From positions 198,329 to 230,423 of the forward strand of contig VJZX01000003.1 of NCBI GenBank assembly GCA_009663185.1: a stretch of 32,095 nucleotides of DNA. Reading direction: 5' to 3'. The position numbers and the translations under genes were made by a program. The stretch comes from Isoptericola halalbus. Lineage in GTDB: Bacteria > Actinomycetota > Actinomycetes > Actinomycetales > Cellulomonadaceae. Shown piece after piece: positions 7,089-15,077 of the stretch (the first letter of the stretch is position 1; every line of letters starts with the position of its first letter). The notes under the pieces were generated by a model. That model ran no database searches. It was not told the DNA's origin and was given only the letters and a program-made list of their open reading frames with translations.

Positions 7089-8102
7089 ATGCCCAGCACC
7101 ACGGCTCGACGCCGCGCCTCCATCTCCGACGTGGCGCGCCTCGCCGGCGTGAGCGTCGGCACCGTGTCCAACGTGCTCAACCGGCCCGACCGGGTCTCGG
7201 ACGCGACGCGCGAGCGCGTCGAGTCGGCCATCGCACAGCTCTCGTTCGTCCCCAACGGCTCGGCCCGCCACCTGCGCGTCGGCACGATCACGACCGTCGG
7301 CGCCATCGTCCTCGACATCGCGAACCCGTTCTTCACCGACCTGGCACGCGGCATCGAGGCGCGCCTCGACGAGGACGACTACACGCTCATGATCGCCAGC
7401 TCCGACGAGGACCCCGAGCGCGAGGCGCGCTACCTGCGCCTGTACGAGCAGCACGGTGTGCAGGGCATCATGGTCGTCCCGGCGACCGACGACGTCGACC
7501 ACCTCGTCACGCTCGCCGAGCGTGGCGTCAGGATCGTCCTGCTCGACCGCCCCTCCCCCGTCGAGTCGCTCTCCTCGGTCGCCGTCGACGACGTCCACGG
7601 CGGCGCGCTCGCCGTGCGGCACCTGCTCGGGCAGGGCCACGAGCGCATCGCCTTCCTCAACGGCCCGCACACGATCCGCCAGTGCGCCGACCGCTGGGCC
7701 GGCGCCGTGCAGGCGGTCGAGGCCGCAGGGCTCGACCCGGCCGTCACGCTCGAGGAGACCACGGTCAGCCTCAACGCCGACGGGGGCGACGCCGGGACGC
7801 GCAGCCTCGTCGACCGCACCGACCGGCCGACGTCGGTCTTCTGCGTGAACGACCTCGTTGCGCTCGGCTCGCTGCGCACCCTGCGCCGCGCGGGCCTGTC
7901 CGTGCCCGACGACGTCGCGGTGGTCGGGTACGACGACGTCACGTTCGCGGCCGAGCTCGCGACCCCGCTGACCTCGGTCCGGCAGCCGACGCACGAGCTC
8001 GGCGTGCGGGCGGCCGACCTCCTGCTGCGCGGGGACGACGGCGAGCCCGAGCACGTCGTCTTCCAGCCGACGCTCGTCGTCCGCGAGTCATCCGCGAGGT
8101 AG
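7089..8102 (+). CDS. LacI-family transcriptional regulator of the rhamnose/RG-I genes
   Basis: A 337-residue regulator. An N-terminal LacI helix-turn-helix (ISDVARLAGVSVGTVSNVLN, about residues 12-31) is followed by a periplasmic-binding-protein-like effector domain (VGAIVLDIANPFFTDLARGIE through VVGYDDVTFAAELATPLTSVRQP). The ATG at 7089 has GAGGAAGGGA upstream; a GTG at 7014 opens the frame earlier but is unlikely. It is divergent from rhaM, with two operator-like palindromes between them, so it probably represses the rhamnose operon and itself. The same palindrome at the RG-I operon promoter suggests a wider regulon. The inducer is unknown; rhamnose or a rhamnose-containing disaccharide is likely. 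Its stop TAG is part of the 20-bp repeat found at the rhaB end. Confidence 0.93.
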   Translation: MPSTTARRRASISDVARLAGVSVGTVSNVLNRPDRVSDATRERVESAIAQLSFVPNGSARHLRVGTITTVGAIVLDIANPFFTDLARGIEARLDEDDYTLMIASSDEDPEREARYLRLYEQHGVQGIMVVPATDDVDHLVTLAERGVRIVLLDRPSPVESLSSVAVDDVHGGALAVRHLLGQGHERIAFLNGPHTIRQCADRWAGAVQAVEAAGLDPAVTLEETTVSLNADGGDAGTRSLVDRTDRPTSVFCVNDLVALGSLRTLRRAGLSVPDDVAVVGYDDVTFAAELATPLTSVRQPTHELGVRAADLLLRGDDGEPEHVVFQPTLVVRESSAR

Positions 8103-8125
8103 AAACGCGCCCGCCGAGGCAGAAC
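8092..8125 (+). repeat. two more copies of the 20-bp-spaced AGGTAGAAC repeat
   Basis: CGCGAGGTAGAAAC at about 8093 and CGCCGAGGCAGAAC at 8112-8125 match the family at 581-696, with GAGG cores 20 bases apart (8096 and 8116). The first copy supplies the TAG stop of the lacI gene in the same frame as in the 591 gene. The second copy carries CAG instead of TAG. No inverted partner is present here. Confidence 0.7.
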
Positions 8126-8141
8126 CGATCTCGGCCCACTC

Positions 8142-8157
8142 TTGAACCGATTTATGC
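8142..8157 (+). promoter_or_regulatory. weak operator/-10 region of the GH42 gene
   Basis: TTGAACCGATTTA (8142-8154) matches the rhamnose operator TTGAATCGTTTCA at 10 of 13 positions. It overlaps a -10-like TTATGC (8152-8157). Transcription would begin a few bases before the ATG at 8170, which has no Shine-Dalgarno sequence, so a leaderless or nearly leaderless mRNA is possible. No good -35 is visible. Confidence 0.35.
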
Positions 8158-8169
8158 CACACTCTTCGC

Positions 8170-10248
8170 ATGCGCCGACGCACCGCACCCGACTCCTTCG
8201 ACCCTGCCGCCGTCCGACCCTGGAACGACCGCATCAGCGGCCTCGGGTTCGGCGGCGACTACAACCCTGAGCAGTGGCCGGAGCGCGTCCGCCTCGAGGA
8301 CCTCGAGCTCATGCGCGAGGCGGGCGTGAACCTGCTCAGCGTCGCGATCTTCGCCTGGGCCACGATCGAGCCGCGCGAGGGCGAGCTCGAGTGGGGCTGG
8401 CTCGACGACACCATGGATCGCCTGCACGACGCCGGCATCCGGGTCGCGCTCGCCACGGCCACCGCCTCGCCGCCGCCGTGGCTGACGCGCAAGCACCCCG
8501 AGATCCTCCCGCGCATGGCCGACGGCACCGTCATGCACCAGGGCGGCCGCCAGTCGTACGCCGTCACGCACCCCGTGCACCGCGAGTACGCGCTGCGCAT
8601 GGCCACGCGCATGGCCGAGCGGTACAAGAGCCATCCAGCGCTCGCGCTGTGGCACGTCGACAACGAGATCGGCTGCCACGTCCCGCGCGACTACTCCGAC
8701 GCGGCTGCCGCGGCGTTCCGCGAGTGGCTGCGCGCACGCTACGGCACGGTGGAGAACCTCAACGAGGCGTGGGGCACCGCGTTCTGGTCGCAGCGCTACG
8801 GCTCGTTCGACGACGTTCTGCCGCCGCTCGTGGCGCCGACGTTCGCCAACCCGACGCAGCAGCTCGACTTCGACCGCTTCTCCTCGGACGCGCTGCTCGA
8901 CTACTACCGCGACCTGCGCGACGCGCTGCGCGCCATCACGCCGCACGTGCCGACCACGACCAACCTCATGGCGTCGAGCCACACCAAGGGCATGGACTAC
9001 TTCACGTGGGCGCCCGAGCTCGACGTCGTCGCGAACGACCACTACACGGTCGCCGCGAACCCCGACCGGCACGTCGAGCTCGCGTTCTCCGCCGACCTGT
9101 CACGCGGCATCGCCGGCGGCGACCCGTGGATCCTGATGGAGCACTCGACGTCGGCGGTCAACTGGCAGCCGCGCAACCGCTCCAAGCTCCCGGGTGAGCT
9201 GCTGCGCAACTCGCTGCAGCACGTGGCGCGCGGCGCGGACTCCGTCATGTTCTTCCAGTGGCGCGCGTCCGCGGCCGGCGCCGAGAAGTACCACTCGGCG
9301 ATGGTCCCGCACGCCGGCACGGACACCGACGTGTGGCGCGACGTCGTGAACCTGGGCCGCGCGCTGCGCGCGCTCGGCGAGGTGCGCGGCTCGCGCGTGC
9401 GCTCCCGGGCCGCGATGGTCGTCGACTGGCCGTCCTGGTGGGGCGCGGAGCTCGACGCGCACCCCACGCAGGCGCTGCGCTACATGGACCAGGTCCAGGC
9501 CTGGTACGCCGCGCTGTGGCGGCTCGGCGTCACGGTGGACCTCGTGCCGCCGGGGGCGGACCTCGACGGCTACGGCCTCGTCGTCCTGCCGACGACCTAC
9601 CTCGTCACCGACGCCGACGCCGCGAACGTCGCCGCGGCGGCCGAGCGGGGCGCGACCGTGGCGATCACGTACTTCTCCGGCGTCGTCGACTCCCGCGACC
9701 ATGTGCGCCTCGGCGGCTATCCGGGCGCGTTCCGCGACCTGCTCGGCGCCCGCACCGAGGAGTTCTTCCCGCTCCTCCAGGGCGAGACCGTCCGGGTCGA
9801 GGGCAAGGTCGTGGGCGGCACGGCCACCGCAGACCTGTGGACGGAGAAGACGCACGTCGCGGACGGCACCGAGGTGGTCGCCACGTACGACGACGGCGCC
9901 CTGCGCGGGTGGCCGGCGATCACCCGGCGGCCGGTCGGCGCGCACGGGTCCGCCTGGTACGCCGCGACCCGCCTCGACGAGGCCGGCCTCGTCGCCCTCG
10001 CCGCGCACCTCGTCGACGAGGCCGGCGTCGGGCCCGACGTCGCCGCCCCGCCCGGTGTCGAGGTCGTTCGCCGCTGGTCCGACGACGGCACGACGTCGTG
10101 GCTGTTCGCGATCAACCACACCGAGTCCGAGGCGATGCTCGGCAGCGGCGACGCGCCCGTGCAGGGCACCGAGCTGCTCACGGACACCGGCGTCGCGGGC
10201 ACCCTGCGAGTCCCCGCGGGCGCGGTCCGCGTGGTGCGGACCGGATGA
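8170..10248 (+). CDS. GH42 beta-galactosidase
   Basis: A 692-residue intracellular glycoside hydrolase (no signal peptide) that removes terminal beta-galactose, probably from galactan or arabinogalactan side chains of pectin. The N-terminal TIM barrel starts with GFGGDYNPEQWPE. The acid/base glutamate is in WHVDNEIG (E166) and the nucleophile in ILMEHST (E324). The trimerisation domain and C-terminal beta domain follow at normal family length. No ribosome-binding site is seen before the ATG, which suits a near-leaderless transcript. The stop overlaps the next gene as ATGA, so the two glycosidases are made together. Confidence 0.93.
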   Translation: MRRRTAPDSFDPAAVRPWNDRISGLGFGGDYNPEQWPERVRLEDLELMREAGVNLLSVAIFAWATIEPREGELEWGWLDDTMDRLHDAGIRVALATATASPPPWLTRKHPEILPRMADGTVMHQGGRQSYAVTHPVHREYALRMATRMAERYKSHPALALWHVDNEIGCHVPRDYSDAAAAAFREWLRARYGTVENLNEAWGTAFWSQRYGSFDDVLPPLVAPTFANPTQQLDFDRFSSDALLDYYRDLRDALRAITPHVPTTTNLMASSHTKGMDYFTWAPELDVVANDHYTVAANPDRHVELAFSADLSRGIAGGDPWILMEHSTSAVNWQPRNRSKLPGELLRNSLQHVARGADSVMFFQWRASAAGAEKYHSAMVPHAGTDTDVWRDVVNLGRALRALGEVRGSRVRSRAAMVVDWPSWWGAELDAHPTQALRYMDQVQAWYAALWRLGVTVDLVPPGADLDGYGLVVLPTTYLVTDADAANVAAAAERGATVAITYFSGVVDSRDHVRLGGYPGAFRDLLGARTEEFFPLLQGETVRVEGKVVGGTATADLWTEKTHVADGTEVVATYDDGALRGWPAITRRPVGAHGSAWYAATRLDEAGLVALAAHLVDEAGVGPDVAAPPGVEVVRRWSDDGTTSWLFAINHTESEAMLGSGDAPVQGTELLTDTGVAGTLRVPAGAVRVVRTG

Positions 10249-12605
10249 TGAACGCGCGTCCGGCCGGCCCGGCCGTCCCCGCCGGACCGACCGGCCCCTA
10301 CGCGTTCGTGTTCTGGAACGACGACCTCGACGACGCCGGAGTGCTCGCGCAGCTCGGCGACATCGCCGCAGCAGGCTTCCGCGGCGTGACGCTCAGCGCG
10401 CGCATCGGGCTGAGCCGGCGCGTCGGCTACCTCACCGACGAGCACCTGCGGCTCGTGCGGGTCGCGGTCGACGAGTGCGCCCGCCTCGGGCTCGCGGTCA
10501 TGCTCTACGACGAGGCGTCGTACCCGTCGGGGTCGGCGAACGGCGCGGTCGTCGCTCGTGACCCCGCGTTCGCGGCACGCTGCCTCGTGCCGGTGGTGCG
10601 CGACGTCGTCGGCCCGGTCGACGAGTACTGGCGTCCCGCGTTCGGGCGCGACCTGGACGCGCGGCTGCTCGCCGTCGTCGTGCGACGGGTCGTGGACGGC
10701 CGCCCCGTCCCCGACTCAGCCGCACTGCTCCCGGTGCGCACGCCCGGCCTGGTGCGCCTCGACCTGCCCGACGGCGCGTGGCAGGTCTGCGCGGTGTTCG
10801 ACACCGCGAGCGGGGGCACGATCCGCGGCGCGTTCGCCGAGCAGGACGACGGGTCGGCGCTCGCACCACCCGCCGCCGACCTGCTGAACCCTGCCGCGGT
10901 CGGCGCGTTCCTCGAGCTGACGCACGACACCTACGCCCGCGCGCTGGGCGACCACCTGGGCGGCACGGTCGTCGCGATGTTCACCGACGAGCCGTTCCTG
11001 CTGGGCCGCGACCACCGGCCGGACGCCCGCCCGTACACGCCCGGCCTCGAGAAGGACGCCGCGGCCGCGCTGGGCTGCGACGTCGACGACGTCCTGCGCC
11101 GCCTGCCCGAGCTGTGGGACGCGGGCACCAGCATGCGCCCGGGCGGCACCGACCCGTCGGTGACCGGCTTCGCCCGCGCGTGGGGCGACGTCGTGCGCGC
11201 CCGACTCGACGAGGTGTTCTACGGCGCGCAGGCGGACTGGTGCGCGGCGCACGGCATCGCGCTCACCGGGCACCCGGCGGAGCCCGACGACCTCGCCGCG
11301 ACGTCCCGCCTGCACTGGCCCGGCCAGGACACCGTGTGGCGGTGGGTCCTGCCGGACGACGGTGGCGGGCTCGACGGCCCCGAGAGCACAGCTCCCAAGG
11401 TCGCGGCGAGCGCCGCGCGGCTGCGCGGCGGCACGACCGCGCTGACCGAGGTCCTCGGCGCCTACGGCTGGCAGCTGTCGCTCGACGAGGCGCGGTGGCT
11501 GCTCGACTGGTACCTGAGCCGCGGCGTCACCACGCTCGTGCTGCACGCGTTCTTCGCATCGGTCCGCGGCGGCCGGGCGTTCGAGAGCGAGCCGGACCTG
11601 GGCCCGCACAACTCGTGGTGGCCGCACCTGCCGCCGCTCGTCGCGTACGCGCGGCGGGTGTCCGACCTGCTCACCGTGTCCCCGCCGGTCTGGCCCGTCG
11701 GCGTGCTGGCAAGATCCGATGCCGTGCCGTCGGGCCGGATCGTGCACGCGCTGCTCGAGAACCAGGTCGACTTCGGCTACGTCGACCGCGAGCACGCGTC
11801 CGACGGCGGGTACGCCGTCCTGGTCGACGCCCACGACGGCGTCCCCGACGCCGCGCGGATCAAGGACGAGCTGCGGTCGCGCGGCCTGCCCGTGGTCGAC
11901 CTCGAACCCGCGGCACCGGACGTGCGTGCCGTGGTGCTCGGCGGCGCCTCCGGGTACGTGTTCTTCCACGAGGGCGACGAGGCCGTGCGCACCACGGTGC
12001 ACGTTCAGGGGCTGCCGGACGACGCGTGCTGGTACGACCCGTTCACCGGCACCCGGCACCCCGTACGCCGCACCGACGACGGCGGGGTGGTGCTCGAGCT
12101 CGAGCGCCGCCGGACGCTCGTGCTCGCCTCGGCGGCGGGTGCCGCCGTCGGGCACGAGCCGGAGCTCGCGCGCGGCGAGCGGCTGGAGGTCACCGGCTGG
12201 ACCGGGACGCTCGAACGGGCGGTGTGCGACCTGGCGTCGATCCAGGACGGTCCCGTCGATGGTCCGGTCGAGGCCCCGGTGCTCGGCCTCGGCGACTGGA
12301 ACCGGAACCCGCTGCTGCGTCGGTTCGCCGGCTCGTACCGGTACACGGCCGAGGTCGAGCTGCCGGATGGCGTGCGCGACGCCGCGCTCGACCTGGGCGA
12401 CGTCGGCGAGGCCGCGAGCGTGCGGGTCAACGGCGTGGACGTGGGCCACGCGCTGTGGTCGCCGTACGTCGTGACCGTCCCGGCCGGTCTCCTCCGACCG
12501 GGCGCCAACCGTCTCGAGGTGCTCGTGAGCAACAGCGCCGCGACCTACTACGAGGGCGTTCCGGCGCCGTCCGGCCTGATCGGCCCCGTCACGCTCGAGC
12601 TCTGA
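10245..12605 (+). CDS. GH106-like glycoside hydrolase, putative alpha-L-rhamnosidase
   Basis: A 786-residue protein without a signal peptide. The N-terminal barrel contains LYDEASYPSG (88-96 region) and MFTDEP (245-250). A middle segment reads LTEVLGAYGWQLSLDEA and then DWYLSRGVTTLVLHAF, which is the layout of the GH106 alpha-L-rhamnosidase superfamily. A C-terminal galactose-binding-like beta-sandwich (about 690-786) contains FAGSYRYTAEVELP and VRVNGVDVG. Its start overlaps the GH42 stop; ATG 10245 and ATG 10248 are both possible. In this setting, cleavage of rhamnose from imported RG-I fragments is plausible. The match is distant, and a related family with another substrate is possible. Confidence 0.72.
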   Translation: MMNARPAGPAVPAGPTGPYAFVFWNDDLDDAGVLAQLGDIAAAGFRGVTLSARIGLSRRVGYLTDEHLRLVRVAVDECARLGLAVMLYDEASYPSGSANGAVVARDPAFAARCLVPVVRDVVGPVDEYWRPAFGRDLDARLLAVVVRRVVDGRPVPDSAALLPVRTPGLVRLDLPDGAWQVCAVFDTASGGTIRGAFAEQDDGSALAPPAADLLNPAAVGAFLELTHDTYARALGDHLGGTVVAMFTDEPFLLGRDHRPDARPYTPGLEKDAAAALGCDVDDVLRRLPELWDAGTSMRPGGTDPSVTGFARAWGDVVRARLDEVFYGAQADWCAAHGIALTGHPAEPDDLAATSRLHWPGQDTVWRWVLPDDGGGLDGPESTAPKVAASAARLRGGTTALTEVLGAYGWQLSLDEARWLLDWYLSRGVTTLVLHAFFASVRGGRAFESEPDLGPHNSWWPHLPPLVAYARRVSDLLTVSPPVWPVGVLARSDAVPSGRIVHALLENQVDFGYVDREHASDGGYAVLVDAHDGVPDAARIKDELRSRGLPVVDLEPAAPDVRAVVLGGASGYVFFHEGDEAVRTTVHVQGLPDDACWYDPFTGTRHPVRRTDDGGVVLELERRRTLVLASAAGAAVGHEPELARGERLEVTGWTGTLERAVCDLASIQDGPVDGPVEAPVLGLGDWNRNPLLRRFAGSYRYTAEVELPDGVRDAALDLGDVGEAASVRVNGVDVGHALWSPYVVTVPAGLLRPGANRLEVLVSNSAATYYEGVPAPSGLIGPVTLEL

Positions 12606-12648
12606 CGTGACGCCACTGCGAGACTGCCTGGAAATCGCCTGCTGCCTA

Positions 12649-12694
12649 GAGTTGAGATGCGAGACTGTCAAGAAGTGGGTTGCGAGCTTGTCAA
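12649..12694. repeat. two adjacent 23-bp direct repeats, insertion-sequence-end-like
   Basis: Units 12649-12671 and 12672-12694 are directly adjacent and agree at 17 of 23 positions, sharing TGCGAG followed by TGTCAA. A further partial copy (TGCGAGACTG) begins at 12617, just after the GH106-like stop. On the minus strand each full unit begins with TTGACA. Tandem roughly 20-bp repeats near a terminus are known for IS21-family elements, so this may be a relic end. No transposase is present. Confidence 0.4.
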
Positions 12695-12914
12695 AGCGCT
12701 CGCGGCCGGACTGCTCGGTGTCGGCCCGGAACGTCTGGTCCGCGGTGACGGGCAGAAGGACCCCCACCTGGACGCCCGCGATGGACGCCTCAACGGGCTG
12801 CATGACCAGATGGGCGACGACCTGGTCGAGCGAGTCGTGATCACGACGGGTCCCCGTGCCTACCGTCGGCCCGACGGCGTCGCGGTCGTCCCTCTGGCCC
12901 TCCTTGGGCCGTGA
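12657..12914 (+). pseudogene. 3' remnant of a DUF4143 AAA-type ATPase gene
   Basis: The frame ends in MGDDLVERVVITTGPRAYRR, a following proline-valine segment and a TGA at 12912-12914. This matches the C-terminal end of DUF4143 ATP-binding proteins, which typically finish with a 'VVLxTG...ALPxSALW'-like strand. Only about 40-50 residues are recognisable and everything upstream (P-loop, ATPase core) is absent. The frame's first codons lie inside the tandem repeat, so the gene was probably cut by a mobile element and then eroded. With the repeat, this fills the 312-base gap between convergent genes. Confidence 0.5.
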
Positions 12915-12917
12915 TCC

Positions 12918-13913
12918 TCAAGCGGCGCGCGTCTCGTCGAGCACACGGCGGCCGAGCGCCGCGAGCGCCGCGGCCCGCGCTCCGTCGGACGCACCGTCGG
13001 CCACGACCACCGCGTAGTCGAACGCGAGGGTCTGTCCTGGCGCGAACGGCACCTCCTGGCTGAAGAACGGGGCAGGGCAGACGCACGCGAAGGGCACGGA
13101 CCGCACGAACCACTGCGGGGTCCCGCCCGGGTTCGTCCCCGGGTCCACCATGAGCACGGTCGAGGCGCGGGAGCCGCCCTCGGGACCAGGCGCCTCCCCG
13201 TCGTGATGCCCCACGAACCCGAGCCACTCGGCGCGCAGCCCGCGAGCCTCCTCGGCGTCCGCGTCCACGCCGACGCCGTCCGCGCCGGGCATCAGCACCT
13301 GGCCCTCGGTGAAGGACCGCGGCCCGCGCCAGAACAGCCCGCCGTAGCCGGCGTTCTCGCGACCGTTCGTCGTCGGGCTTCCGATGTCGAGCGCGCCGTC
13401 GGAGACGTTGGTCATCTCCGACCGGAACGTCAGCACCCATGCTCGTCCGACCGCCGGCTCGCCGCCGTCGGGCACGTGCACGCCGAGCGTGCGGCGCTCG
13501 CGCACGACGACGTCACCGGGCGTCACGTCCCCGTCCTCCGACGCGCGCGGCGGCGTGCGCCACGCGAGCTCCTCGACGAGGCGCGAGGCCCCCACCGTCT
13601 CGAAGCCCTCGTGGTCCATCGACCCGTCGTTCCCGAGATCGACGTAGGTGCCCAGCTCGCGCACGTAGTTGCCGCCGCCCCAGAAGTTCCACGCGCCCAC
13701 GTGGGGCAGGGACCAGGCGATGCCCTTGTGCCACACGTGGTCCCACGGGCGGTACGCCGACACGAGGTCGCCGTCGAGTGTGCGCAGCGGATGCAGGTAC
13801 GGGCGCGGGCTCTCGTACGGGACGTCCGTCGGGCGGTACACATACCGGAACAACTCGACGTCGTCACGGCGTGCAGCGAGCGCGGCTCCGTCGTCGTGCA
13901 GGGCGATGCTCAT
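12918..13913 (-). CDS. DUF6807 (PmoA-like) protein
   Basis: A 331-residue soluble protein of the DUF6807 group, often mislabelled 'methane oxygenase PmoA'. Characteristic segments are RPYLHPLRTLDG, RPWDHVWHKGIAWSLP, NFWGGGNYVRELG, DHEGFE, GYGGLFWRGPRSFTEG, LMVDPGTNPGGTPQWFVRS and FACVCPAPFFSQE. Several conserved histidines could bind a metal or sugar. The biochemical function is not established as far as I know. The ATG at 13913 overlaps the stop of the Gfo/Idh gene as ATGA, so the two are co-translated. It is the last gene of the RG-I operon, and a joint role with the dehydrogenase in handling imported oligosaccharides is inferred. Confidence 0.82.
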   Translation of the reverse strand: MSIALHDDGAALAARRDDVELFRYVYRPTDVPYESPRPYLHPLRTLDGDLVSAYRPWDHVWHKGIAWSLPHVGAWNFWGGGNYVRELGTYVDLGNDGSMDHEGFETVGASRLVEELAWRTPPRASEDGDVTPGDVVVRERRTLGVHVPDGGEPAVGRAWVLTFRSEMTNVSDGALDIGSPTTNGRENAGYGGLFWRGPRSFTEGQVLMPGADGVGVDADAEEARGLRAEWLGFVGHHDGEAPGPEGGSRASTVLMVDPGTNPGGTPQWFVRSVPFACVCPAPFFSQEVPFAPGQTLAFDYAVVVADGASDGARAAALAALGRRVLDETRAA

Positions 13914-15049
13914 CGGGCGACCTCCACGGCGGGGACCTGCTTGACCGGCGGCCAGGGCGCCCCGCCACCCCCCATGCTCACGTAGAACGGGTCGCCGGGG
14001 GTGATGTCGCCGGCCGCGACGGGCGCGCCGGAGAACGCGGACTTGTAGATCGCCGCGGCGAGCTCGAGCGTGCCGCGCGCGTCGCCGACCGTGACCGGGG
14101 GCGTCTGGCCCGCGGCCAGCGCCCGGTAGGTGGGCACGAGCTGGGCGAGGTGACCACTGGGCCCGCCGTCGCGCACACCGGCGGCCTCGGCCGCCCATCG
14201 CTCGGCGACGTCCTCGCGGCCCCGGGCCGGCGTCACGGTCCAGGACGAGTCGTCGTACCCGTACAGGTGCTCGAGCTCGACCGTCGCGCCCTCGGTGTCG
14301 AACCGCAGGACCGACGTCTCGCGCGGCGACAGCAGCGAGTTCGTGATCGACGCCATGGCGCCGCTCGCGAACCGCACGATCGCCATCGACACGTCCTCGG
14401 TGTCGACCTCGCGGGCCAGCCGTCCCGCCATGGCCCGCACCTCGACCCAGGGCCCGAGGACCGAGCACAGCAGGTCGAACTGGTGGATGCCGTGCCCCAT
14501 CGTCGGGCCGCCGCCCTCGGTGTCGAACCGGCCGCGCCACGGCACCTCGAAGTACTGCGGCGTCCGGAACCAGAGGGTGTCGCACGTGGCGACGAGCGGG
14601 CGTCCGAGCGTGCCGTCGGCGAGCAGCCGGCGCAGCCGCAGCGCGCCCGCACCGAACCGGTGCTGGACGACCTGCGTGAACCGCGCCCCGGCCGCGGCCT
14701 CCTGCTCGGCCGCGGCCAGGGCGTCGACCTCCGCCAGCGACAGCACCGCCGGCTTCTCGACGACGACGTGCACCCCGGCCCGCAGGGCCGCAGTGGCCTG
14801 GGCCAGGTGCAGCGACGGCGGCGTGCACACGTGCAGCACGTCCGCGGCGCCGTCGTCGAGCAGCTCCCGCAGGTCTGTCCCGTGGTGCGGCACTGAGTAC
14901 CGGGCGGCGAGCTCCGCCGCCCGGTCGGCGTCGATGTCGACGACGTGCGTCAGCTCGACGTCCTCGAGCCCCTCGTGCCGGGCCAGGCCCTGGATCGCCT
15001 GCGCGTGAGCGTGCGCGATGGCGCCCGCGCCCAGGATGGTCACCCTCAT
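13910..15049 (-). CDS. Gfo/Idh/MocA-family NAD(P)-dependent sugar oxidoreductase
   Basis: A 379-residue protein. The N-terminal Rossmann fold has ILGAGAIAHAHA (5-16) and VVDIDADRAAELA, and the canonical EKP motif (98-100) provides the catalytic lysine. The C-terminal alpha/beta domain contains GGGPTMGHGIHQFDLL, where His189 is at the usual catalytic position and His186 replaces the frequent aspartate. Such enzymes oxidise or reduce sugar hydroxyls. The substrate here is probably an RG-I-derived sugar or glycoside. The ATG at 15049 has GAGAGGC upstream. It follows the second solute-binding protein by 28 bases and overlaps the DUF6807 gene. Confidence 0.87.
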   Translation of the reverse strand: MRVTILGAGAIAHAHAQAIQGLARHEGLEDVELTHVVDIDADRAAELAARYSVPHHGTDLRELLDDGAADVLHVCTPPSLHLAQATAALRAGVHVVVEKPAVLSLAEVDALAAAEQEAAAGARFTQVVQHRFGAGALRLRRLLADGTLGRPLVATCDTLWFRTPQYFEVPWRGRFDTEGGGPTMGHGIHQFDLLCSVLGPWVEVRAMAGRLAREVDTEDVSMAIVRFASGAMASITNSLLSPRETSVLRFDTEGATVELEHLYGYDDSSWTVTPARGREDVAERWAAEAAGVRDGGPSGHLAQLVPTYRALAAGQTPPVTVGDARGTLELAAAIYKSAFSGAPVAAGDITPGDPFYVSMGGGGAPWPPVKQVPAVEVAR

Positions 15050-15077
15050 GGGTACGCCTCTCTCGTAGGGAGCTCGA

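Noticed and set aside
9258-12605. A 1115-residue plus-strand frame across GH42 and the GH106-like gene
   Set aside because: The first 330 residues are an off-frame reading of GH42. The protein with family motifs begins at 10245.
12607-12840. Plus-strand open frame of 77 codons after the GH106-like gene
   Set aside because: No family features and no ribosome-binding site. The overlapping frame from 12657 carries the recognisable DUF4143 C-terminus.
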